Shown piece by piece: positions 1 to 5,418 of a DNA stretch of 5,953 nt (positions within the stretch are counted from its first letter, which is position 1; each line of letters starts with the position of its first letter). Made by a program: the position numbers and the translations under genes. This stretch comes from an uncultured Ignavibacteria bacterium. Lineage in GTDB: Bacteria > Bacteroidota > Ignavibacteria > Ignavibacteriales > Ignavibacteriaceae. The DNA is taken from NCBI GenBank assembly GCA_937996765.1, contig CALKUG010000085.1, forward strand, positions 1-5,953, read 5' to 3'. The notes beneath the pieces were generated by a model. It had not been told where the DNA came from. It worked only from the letters and a program-made list of their open reading frames with translations, and searched no databases.

Positions 1-609
1 AGTAATAGTTAAGGTGGCAGCTGCACTAAGTCGCACACCCAAAGCGCCCATAAAAAAACCGCGGAAAAGAAATTCTTCGGCTACAGCGGGAGTAAAAGCA
101 ACAACAAAAACAATAATAGCCATATCAAGCGGGTTAGTGAAACCGAGCAAAAACTTGTACTGAGCGTTCAGTTGTGTATTTAATTCATCCAAAACTAATT
201 TGAACTCTGCAAAACCAACGTTTACACGAGCCAATTCCTGAAATGCGTATAAGATTACCACCCCAAGACTCGAAATAAGCGGAAGGACAACAGTCATCCC
301 CAAACCAAACAAAGCCACGTATTTCCAAGAAACAGGATGGGCAGAAAGCAGAATTGTGGGAGAATTAAAAAAGTGTTTAGCCAAAACCAAAGCGGGTAGC
401 AGTAAAAACAGCACCTGCACAGCGGAGTTCATCAAACGCACCAAATTGGGATTAGCCGAAGTGAAATCCAAGCCAAAAAGCAGGAACACCAAACCGGCAC
501 CAACAAACTGATACAAAAAAAACGTAACCGCAAGTCCAAGGGCAGCAACCAAGAGGGGGTTTACCCCACCGCCGCCGTTTTCCTGCGAATCACCATCAAA
601 CTCAGACAC
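1..609 (-). CDS. CPBP-family intramembrane protease, 3' end cut by window edge
   Basis: This leftward reading frame stays open from a GTG start at 609 to the window edge, giving 203 visible residues with no stop. It is a polytopic membrane protein: hydrophobic segments lie at about residues 19-47, 62-81, 95-123 and 160-182. Residues 174-185 read PAVAEEFLFRGF, which contains the EExxxR motif (E178, E179, R183) of the CPBP/CAAX (Abi) protease family, where the two glutamates are catalytic. The later FxxxH and HxxxN/D motifs would lie beyond the left edge. The N-terminus is a short acidic cytoplasmic-looking tail with a run of four glycines (12-15). An in-frame TAG at about 633-631 limits the start to TTG at 615 or GTG at 609; neither has a strong ribosome binding site, and GTG is my choice. 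The gene is separated from the upstream operon by 227 bp and a likely terminator, so it probably has its own promoter. The substrate is unknown; some family members process prenylated proteins, others bacteriocin-related peptides. Confidence 0.85.
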   Translation of the reverse strand, partial: MSEFDGDSQENGGGGVNPLLVAALGLAVTFFLYQFVGAGLVFLLFGLDFTSANPNLVRLMNSAVQVLFLLLPALVLAKHFFNSPTILLSAHPVSWKYVALFGLGMTVVLPLISSLGVVILYAFQELARVNVGFAEFKLVLDELNTQLNAQYKFLLGFTNPLDMAIIVFVVAFTPAVAEEFLFRGFFMGALGVRLSAAATLTIT

Positions 610-724
610 AAACAACTTACAATTTAATGACTAAACACGTAATGTAAGAAATAAATACGAAAGAATTGCATGGTTGGGACTCGGGAATTGGGTTCCAAAA
701 CAATTAGGGAGAGGATTGTATTGT

Positions 725-745
725 TTCAATGCCGTAGGTATTGAA
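725..745. repeat. 21-bp near-perfect inverted repeat (possible operator or RNA hairpin)
   Basis: TTCAATGCC at 725-733 faces GGTATTGAA at 737-745 across a 3-base centre. Eight of the nine arm positions are complementary; the ninth (731/739) is a G·U pair if read as plus-strand RNA and a C·A mismatch on the minus strand. It lies about 115 bp upstream of the CPBP start and on the far side of the likely operon terminator. The dyad could bind a dimeric regulator of the CPBP gene, or fold in RNA. No T run follows on either strand, so it does not look like an intrinsic terminator. Confidence 0.45.
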
Positions 746-767
746 GGTCTGTAGAAAAGCTCGCTTT

Positions 768-799
768 AAAACCACAAGCAACCCAGGGTGGGCTGCTTG
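768..799 (-). terminator. Likely Rho-independent terminator of the envelope operon
   Basis: On the minus strand the arms at 799-789 and 785-775 form an 11-bp stem with a CCC triloop. One pair is G·U in minus-strand RNA; the same position is an A·C mismatch on the plus strand, so the stem is better in the leftward transcript. Three bases after the stem comes TTTT (771-768). It begins about 38 bp after the stop codon of the DUF3108 gene, the last gene of the co-directional cluster, which is where an operon terminator is expected. The T run is short and slightly displaced, so termination may be partial. Confidence 0.55.
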
Positions 800-836
800 A
801 TGTGTAAATAATTTTGCTTTGGGAAAGGCGAGGTAC

Positions 837-1616
837 TTAGTTCACTTTGCTGGTGAGGGGGTTTTTGACGCCTTCGTATTTGGTGAGCTCGGCTTCGATG
901 GCTCCGATTACAATTTTAGATTTCACTAATATGGGCATTCTGTTTGCATCATCGGTGAGATACACAAGTATGGTTCCGTCGCTTTTAAACAGACCGCCTG
1001 CTTTTACTACGGGTTCAACAACTATACAATTAAATGTACCTGCGGTGACTTTAACTTTTTCTTTTCCGCGGAATATCACTTGCAGATCGTTTACTTTATC
1101 GTCGTGGAAGTTCTTTAACCAAAAACTTTCGCCTTTTTTCATCTTACCAAAATCTAATATCCTTGTGTAATAAAACGCAGATACTATATCGTGTATTCCG
1201 GGCGGTACATCAAAACTTCCGTTCGGCGTTCTTGCTTTGTTTTTGCGTTGATCAAAAAACGCTGAGTAATCGTTGGTAAACTTGGATTCGCGTATGTGTT
1301 GCTCAAATCTCCACGAGAACAGCCCTGCTACGTCTATATAACTTTCGTAACGGGTACGGACTTTATACACCATATCGAAACTGGGTACTGAGTTCACTTG
1401 AAAATTTACAACATAGGAATCTCTTCCGGCGGTTTTGCGTATTTGGGGTATCTCCATTATCGCAACACCTGCGGTTACAAATCCATATTTTACGTCGAAT
1501 GTTAATTTTTCGCCTTTGCCAAAAGCGTTATTGGTTACTGTTGGCAATTGCTGTGCTTGCATGAGTGCGGCAAACACTACTATTAATGCAAATGTTATGG
1601 TTTTACTGTATTTCAT
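837..1616 (-). CDS. Exported DUF3108 domain protein
   Basis: The 259-residue protein starts with a Sec signal peptide: lysines at 2 and 5, a hydrophobic core at 7-18, and a likely cleavage after A21 (MQA|QQ). There is no lipobox cysteine, so the mature protein is probably soluble in the periplasm or loosely outer-membrane associated. The remainder matches the DUF3108 family (PF11306) pattern by eye: an opening FGKGEKLTFDVKYGFVTAG at 32-50, the central IHDIVSAFYYTR at 141-152, and a C-terminal beta-rich stretch (about 185-250) with VTAGTFNCIVVEP, a YLTDD turn and a closing LTKYEG. Its length is normal for the family, whose biochemical role is not established. The ATG overlaps the stop of the upstream GT9 gene as ATGA and is preceded by an AAGGA ribosome binding site at 1623-1627, implying translational coupling. 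As last gene of an envelope operon it may handle or sense a surface glycan or lipid; that is inference. Confidence 0.85.
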   Translation of the reverse strand: MKYSKTITFALIVVFAALMQAQQLPTVTNNAFGKGEKLTFDVKYGFVTAGVAIMEIPQIRKTAGRDSYVVNFQVNSVPSFDMVYKVRTRYESYIDVAGLFSWRFEQHIRESKFTNDYSAFFDQRKNKARTPNGSFDVPPGIHDIVSAFYYTRILDFGKMKKGESFWLKNFHDDKVNDLQVIFRGKEKVKVTAGTFNCIVVEPVVKAGGLFKSDGTILVYLTDDANRMPILVKSKIVIGAIEAELTKYEGVKNPLTSKVN

Positions 1617-2644
1617 ATTTTTTCCTTTATGCTATATTCGAGCACTTCGCGCACTCGCTGCACTACTTCATCTGTATCTATACTCATCATACAATTTAAT
1701 TGAGCACATTGTTCCGTGGTACAGTTGCTACACTCGGTTTTTGGTGTAAAAACGTGCGCTGTATCACTATAGGGTCCCCACCGCTCCTTTGAACAAGAAA
1801 CCACTTTGGGGTAGAATCCGATAACCGGGGTGCCGACTGCCACTGCAATATGCAATGGACCTGTAGAATTCCCAATAAACAAATCGGCTTGTGCGATTAT
1901 GGTTATAAGCTCACGCAACTCCCTGTGTCCGGCGAGATTTACCACCCTCTCATTTACTTTGAGATGTTGGCATAATTCAATTTCGTTACCGTTACCCGTC
2001 AGAAGTACTTTTGTGTCTTCCATCTTGGTGATTTCTTCTACAATTTCTTTCATTCGTTTTAGAGGCAAATCCACGGCGCTTCCTCCGCTTCCGGGATGCA
2101 CTACCACATATTTGCTGTGAGAATCTTTTTTAACAAAACTGATAGATTCTCCGCGCTCGGCAAGCTGGAGTAAACCGTAATCGTGCGGCTTTTGAATGTC
2201 TTGTTCTTGCAAACCGAGAGGTTTTAGCAAATCGAGATTAAACTCTAACTCATGTTTCTCGGCAAATTTCCTATGCGCATTTACCTTTCTGTTAAAAAGG
2301 TTTGAATACCAACGGTATCCCGTGCCAATTCTAATTTTTATTCCTGCAAGAAATAGTAGTAAAGCTAACGGAAATGTGGGATAAAACAGAACTGCTGCAT
2401 CAATTGAAAGAGATCTTAAAAACGACAACCTTTCGCCAAAACCCATTCCCTCAAGGTGCTCGAGTGTAAACGTATGAGAAAGTTCGTTATTACCTTGCAC
2501 TAATGGAAGTGTGTATTCGCGCACTAAAAAAGAAACTTTAGCGGCAGGAAATTTCGCTTTTAGTTTTTGTATTGCCGGTAGAGTTAATACTACATCACCA
2601 ATGCGGTCGGTACGTATTAATAAAATATGGTGTGGGTCTTGCAT
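1613..2644 (-). CDS. Glycosyltransferase family 9 (heptosyltransferase-like)
   Basis: This 343-residue protein has the two-Rossmann GT-B layout of family 9, which transfers ADP-heptose or related sugars onto LPS core at the inner face of the cytoplasmic membrane. The N-terminal signature ILLIRTDRIGDVVLTLPA (7-24) contains G16-D17; the aspartate corresponds to the catalytic D13 of E. coli WaaC. The C-terminal half has a nucleotide-sugar loop HPGSGGSA (183-190) and IGNSTGPLHIAVAVGTP (257-273). In WaaC the equivalent of the second motif carries an aspartate; here it is serine, a variant I recall from many FCB-group members. Near the end four cysteines (305, 308, 313, 318) form the CxxCx4Cx4CM pattern seen in WaaF/heptosyltransferase II-type members. 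No signal peptide or membrane segment is present. The start is fixed by a strong GGGAGGG site. It follows the TPR gene by 14 bp and ends in ATGA overlap with the DUF3108 gene. The donor and acceptor cannot be told from sequence, so no waa symbol is given. Confidence 0.93.
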   Translation of the reverse strand: MQDPHHILLIRTDRIGDVVLTLPAIQKLKAKFPAAKVSFLVREYTLPLVQGNNELSHTFTLEHLEGMGFGERLSFLRSLSIDAAVLFYPTFPLALLLFLAGIKIRIGTGYRWYSNLFNRKVNAHRKFAEKHELEFNLDLLKPLGLQEQDIQKPHDYGLLQLAERGESISFVKKDSHSKYVVVHPGSGGSAVDLPLKRMKEIVEEITKMEDTKVLLTGNGNEIELCQHLKVNERVVNLAGHRELRELITIIAQADLFIGNSTGPLHIAVAVGTPVIGFYPKVVSCSKERWGPYSDTAHVFTPKTECSNCTTEQCAQLNCMMSIDTDEVVQRVREVLEYSIKEKI

Positions 2645-2649
2645 CGGTT

Positions 2650-2656
2650 CCCTCCC
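2650..2656 (-). promoter_or_regulatory. Strong ribosome binding site of the GT9 gene
   Basis: GGGAGGG on the minus strand sits five bases before the ATG at 2644. It is the strongest Shine-Dalgarno sequence inside the cluster and fixes this start. It lies in the short gap just after the TAA of the TPR gene, so translation of GT9 can start independently of coupling. Confidence 0.75.
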
Positions 2657-2658
2657 GA

Positions 2659-3369
2659 TTAAATGAGAGAACGAATTTCGAGTTCTTTGATTTTTTCTTC
2701 GAACTCGGCTGCACGAATGGGGTTTCTCCGTTGGAGTGCCTTGTACATTCGTATTGCTTCGGCAAACTCATGCTGATTGGTTAAAATTTTCGCAAGTGTT
2801 TCTGAAACAACCGTGGGTTCATCAGGTGTAGGGGCGTTATCGATTGCCACTATTGGCTGAATGGGGTGTTCGATTTCTTGGGGAGTTTCGGGAATCTCTG
2901 CAGCAACGGGTGGTTCTACCAATTGCTCGATTTCGTTTTTTTCCATCTCGGAAATTCTACCGGCAATGTTTTGAATATCTTCATCTACCATATCGGGAAT
3001 TTCGAGAGGAATTTCCATAAAGCTCTCCTCGTTGGAGAGTGATTCGGCGGTATGCATCTGAACTTCGCCAAGTGACTCTGTATAGTAACTATACGTTTTA
3101 TAATCACCTGTAAGCAATGCTGCCTTCTTAAAAAACTCGCGAGCTTGTTCGGGCTCACCAAGTTGTACGGCTATTTTACCCCTGAGTACCAATGCGGCAC
3201 CATTGCCGGGGTAGGTTAATAATCCGTTCTCGATAATTTTACGGGCTGTATCAAAATCGCCTTCGTTATATTTTTCGAACGCTGCACGTACAAATAGAGA
3301 ACTCTCCCCGTTTTTATACAGGGAGAGTGCTTTTTGTTCTAAGAGTTTTCGCTTTTTTTCTTTAAGCAT
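2659..3369 (-). CDS. TPR-repeat protein with a disordered central linker
   Basis: The 236-residue protein has a basic N-terminal helix (1-20), then two TPR-like helix pairs: about 24-55 (FEKYNEGDFDTARKIIENGL) and 58-90 (VLRGKIAVQLGEPEQAREFF). These have the usual small and large residues and the Gly-x-hydrophobic turn. Residues 100-187 are acidic and rich in proline, glutamate and isoleucine, and are probably disordered. A C-terminal TPR-like hairpin (188-232, with SETLAKILTNQHEFAEAIRMYKAL and a closing EEKIKELE) resembles the terminal motif of many FCB-group TPR proteins. There is no signal peptide or membrane segment, so it is predicted cytoplasmic. The ATG is the earliest possible start because an in-frame TGA immediately precedes it; it lies four bases after the synthase stop codon with little ribosome binding site, so translation is probably coupled to the synthase gene. 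Placed between two glycosyltransferases, it may be a scaffold or regulator; no enzymatic role is visible. Confidence 0.82.
   Translation of the reverse strand: MLKEKKRKLLEQKALSLYKNGESSLFVRAAFEKYNEGDFDTARKIIENGLLTYPGNGAALVLRGKIAVQLGEPEQAREFFKKAALLTGDYKTYSYYTESLGEVQMHTAESLSNEESFMEIPLEIPDMVDEDIQNIAGRISEMEKNEIEQLVEPPVAAEIPETPQEIEHPIQPIVAIDNAPTPDEPTVVSETLAKILTNQHEFAEAIRMYKALQRRNPIRAAEFEEKIKELEIRSLI
3023..3039. repeat. Small inverted repeat inside the TPR gene
   Basis: CTCTCC at 3023-3028 pairs perfectly with GGAGAG at 3034-3039 around a 5-base loop. In the leftward transcript it would be a 6-bp hairpin at the codons for LSNEES. Its arms repeat the core of the larger hairpin at 3301-3328 in the same gene. 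No T run follows on the minus strand. Confidence 0.35.
3301..3328. repeat. 8-bp perfect inverted repeat near the start of the TPR gene
   Basis: ACTCTCCC at 3301-3308 is the exact reverse complement of GGGAGAGT at 3321-3328, with a 12-base AT-rich loop. It lies about 40-70 bases after the TPR start codon, across the codons for LSLYKNGESS. In mRNA it would form a GC-containing hairpin just inside the coding region. There is no downstream T run, so it is not a normal intrinsic terminator; it could affect early elongation or mRNA stability, or be chance. Confidence 0.4.
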
Positions 3370-3373
3370 TCAC

Positions 3374-4834
3374 TTATGCAACATTCTTTTTTGCGAATGC
3401 GGTACGAATTGAAGTGTATGAAACAAATGCAAAGCCGGTGAAAAAGAGTATTTGAAATGGCAATGCTGCAAATTCCATAAAGTAAATTGATGACAGTATG
3501 CTTACAAAACAATAAATGGCAAGCAGTGTTTCAACTATTACTGAAAAATCAAGTTTTGAAGTGGTATATTTTTTGTTTTTCCAATCGTCTTTTTGGTCAA
3601 CCACTTTAAACTTTGGTGTGCGTACAAATTCGCTTTTTCTATCGAGCAATCCTTCGATAACTGCACGTGAGTTATTAACGGCAAAGCCCATGCTTCCTGC
3701 CATAAAAAGCGGGAACAAAGCAATTTTTTTCCGCCAATCGGTGCGTATATCTTTTTGTGCGTACATGTAGAATAAAAACGAGCCAACAAATGCAAGAATA
3801 AACATCGAAAGCGCCATAAAATACACTTCGTGCGAACCGCTGTTTTTGATAAACATTAACGGTAAGTTCAAAATTGCTGCAAGCAAAATAAACGGGAACA
3901 CCAAGTTATTGGTAAGGTGAAAAGTTGAGTGCAATTTGATACGGAATGGAATATTAGACTTCCATACCAATGGCAGAATTTTTTTAGATGTTTCGATAGC
4001 GCCTTTGGTCCAACGGAATTGCTGAGTTTTAAGAGCATTTATTTCCATAGGGAGTTCAGCAGGAGAAACAGAATCGCGTAAGAAAACAAAACGCCATCCG
4101 TTAAGTTGCGCGCGGTAACTTAAATCTAAATCTTCGGTTAATGTATCAGCATGCCAGTTGCCGGCATCTTCAATACATGATTTACGCCATACACCACCGG
4201 TACCATTAAAGTTAATAAAAAATCCGGCTTTGTTACGTACGTTTTGCTCGATTACAAAATGGCCATCGAGTGCAAGTGCTTGAACTTTGGTGAGTATGCT
4301 ATAGTCGCCGTTTAAGTGCTCCCAGCGTGTTTGCACCATACCAACCTTTTCTTCGTTAAAAAACGGTAATGTTTTTTTAAGGAAATCGGGTTGGGGTACA
4401 AAATCCGCATCAAATATAGCAATGTAATCGCCCTTACAGAATTTTGTTCCGTATTTAAGTGCACCTGCTTTAAAACCCTCACGACTCGGGCGACGGATAT
4501 GCTCGATGTCAAAACCTTCTGCCTGGTATTTTTGTACAAGTGCAGCGGTAATGGCAACGGTTTCGTCGGTGGAATCGTCGAGTACTTGAATTTCAAATTG
4601 ATCTTTGGGGAAATCGAGCTTGGTTACAGCTTCTAATAGACGCTCAACCACGTACTGCTCGTTATAGAACGGCAGTTGAATGGTAACCTTGCCCTCGGGC
4701 ATGGTTTCGTTCTTAGGGGAATTTTTAACGTGTTTATATTTATTGTAATAGTAAATCATGATAAAACCATGACTACCAAATACAAACAATATAAACAGTG
4801 ATACAAAATAGGATATTAATACAAAGTCTTCCAT
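3374..4834 (-). CDS. Processive family-2 glycosyltransferase, cellulose synthase/CslA type
   Basis: The 486-residue protein has an N-terminal membrane helix (5-30), a cytosolic GT-A domain (about 48-280) and four to five C-terminal membrane helices (about 305-328, 336-358, 368-386, 430-452, 455-475). All signatures of a processive inverting beta-glycosyltransferase are present: DDST (86-89), DAD (142-144), which with the first motif binds UDP-sugar and metal, TED (233-235) with the catalytic-base aspartate, and QQFRW (271-275), the acceptor-channel QxxRW. It is much shorter than BcsA and has no PilZ domain, so c-di-GMP control through PilZ is not expected. The size and the NSRAVIEGLLDRKSEFVRTPKF block (from 388) resemble bacterial relatives of plant CslA glucomannan synthases. 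It probably makes and extrudes a beta-linked glycan; the sugar cannot be read from sequence. An AAAGG site lies about 10 bases before the ATG. The gap to the LptE-like gene is 38 bp with no promoter or terminator seen, and the TPR gene follows after 4 bp. Confidence 0.93.
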   Translation of the reverse strand: MEDFVLISYFVSLFILFVFGSHGFIMIYYYNKYKHVKNSPKNETMPEGKVTIQLPFYNEQYVVERLLEAVTKLDFPKDQFEIQVLDDSTDETVAITAALVQKYQAEGFDIEHIRRPSREGFKAGALKYGTKFCKGDYIAIFDADFVPQPDFLKKTLPFFNEEKVGMVQTRWEHLNGDYSILTKVQALALDGHFVIEQNVRNKAGFFINFNGTGGVWRKSCIEDAGNWHADTLTEDLDLSYRAQLNGWRFVFLRDSVSPAELPMEINALKTQQFRWTKGAIETSKKILPLVWKSNIPFRIKLHSTFHLTNNLVFPFILLAAILNLPLMFIKNSGSHEVYFMALSMFILAFVGSFLFYMYAQKDIRTDWRKKIALFPLFMAGSMGFAVNNSRAVIEGLLDRKSEFVRTPKFKVVDQKDDWKNKKYTTSKLDFSVIVETLLAIYCFVSILSSIYFMEFAALPFQILFFTGFAFVSYTSIRTAFAKKNVA

Positions 4835-4872
4835 AGTCTTTCGCCTTTATGAGTGGGAACTCTAACGTGATG

Positions 4873-5418
4873 CTACCAACCCGAAACCGTATCTAACAGA
4901 ATATCATCTGTTATTTTGTCGAGAGCCGTTTTGATGGCTTCACTTCTCTGCTGAAAACTTCCTCCCGCCGGGTATTCGCCGTAATCAGTAAAAGTTTTAT
5001 CGTAGATGACTTTTTTCTCAACCATATCACGATAGGAAACCTTAATGGTAACCGTAACGCGCATAGTTGAAAGGCGCTCGCCCGAATCGGTGCCCGCAAG
5101 CGCCGATGGATTATCCGACAAAGAAAGAACTACACACTCTAAGATCGCATCTGCATTGTTGCGATCGGTTATTGTAAAATTATTATCGTCAATAAATTTC
5201 TGAATCAATTGTTGCGTAAGGTTATCCTTTAACGTGGCCTCACCTGATCCGCTCCTATCTTCCGCAAAGGGAATAGCAAGAGTTTTCAGATGTTGCGGTA
5301 CCGAAGCACCGGTAAATGAATAAGGACATCCAACGCAACCTCCAAAAATAAGGGAATTTATAACGATAAACAATCCAATGAAAAATTTGGCATAATGGTT
5401 CATTATAAACCTACTCAT
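4873..5418 (-). CDS. lptE: LptE-family LPS-assembly lipoprotein
   Basis: The 181-residue protein has an N-terminal hydrophobic segment (about 12-26) ending in FGGC (C28) and a second cysteine at C31, followed by PYSFTGASVPQHLKTLAIP. The (C)xYSFTGAS start is the hallmark of the LptE family of Bacteroidota and relatives. There follow the expected strand-helix pattern, a LTQQLIQKF helix, DAILECVVLSLSDNP, a beta-strand VTVTIKVSYRD, and a C-terminal helix rich in small residues and charge (SEAIKTALDKITDDIL). LptE forms the plug of the outer-membrane LptD translocon that inserts LPS. The lipobox is imperfect and either cysteine could be lipidated. I chose ATG 5418, which has GAGGTG before it; the ATG at 5403 (five residues shorter) is also possible. 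Longer starts would run deep into the regulator gene in another frame. The gene overlaps the regulator's end by 8 bp, so they are co-transcribed and probably coupled. Confidence 0.87.
   Translation of the reverse strand: MSRFIMNHYAKFFIGLFIVINSLIFGGCVGCPYSFTGASVPQHLKTLAIPFAEDRSGSGEATLKDNLTQQLIQKFIDDNNFTITDRNNADAILECVVLSLSDNPSALAGTDSGERLSTMRVTVTIKVSYRDMVEKKVIYDKTFTDYGEYPAGGSFQQRSEAIKTALDKITDDILLDTVSGW

Larger units (their letters stand above)
610..836. other. Intergenic region between the operon end and the CPBP gene
   Basis: No convincing reading frame occurs in this 227-bp stretch. It holds two inverted repeats, at 725-745 and 775-799, described separately. It should also contain the leftward promoter and leader of the CPBP gene. 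I looked on the minus strand for a TTGACA/TATAAT pair and for the Bacteroidota TTG/TAnnTTTG pattern. A TTGAAA-like -35 (minus strand, near 739-744) has only a poor -10 at the right distance, so I do not call a promoter. Confidence 0.6.

Noticed and set aside
1..609. CPBP protein as an abortive-infection or bacteriocin-immunity gene
   Set aside because: The family includes such members, but there is no bacteriocin or defence neighbour in the window, and the gene is a generic polytopic CPBP member.
610..836. Small gene, riboswitch or sRNA in the intergenic region
   Set aside because: No start with a ribosome binding site and codon pattern, and no recognisable riboswitch core; only two simple hairpins are visible.
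847..1170. Plus-strand open frame of 107 codons opposite the DUF3108 gene
   Set aside because: It is fully antisense to conserved DUF3108 motifs and shows no family resemblance.
1435..1749. Plus-strand open frame of 104 codons across the DUF3108/GT9 junction
   Set aside because: It lies opposite two well-supported genes, has no ribosome binding site or recognisable domain, and its composition is that of antisense coding sequence.
3301..3328. Inverted repeat in the TPR gene as a transcription terminator
   Set aside because: It lies inside an intact reading frame, has a 12-base loop, and no T run follows in the leftward direction.
3538..3795. Second minus-strand open frame of 85 codons inside the GT2 gene
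   Set aside because: It is an alternate frame of the C-terminal membrane region of the synthase, whose own frame is intact throughout.
4835..4872. Possible internal promoter between lptE and the GT2 gene
   Set aside because: The 38-bp gap has no recognisable -35/-10, TAnnTTTG or -24/-12 element, and only a ribosome binding site can be supported.
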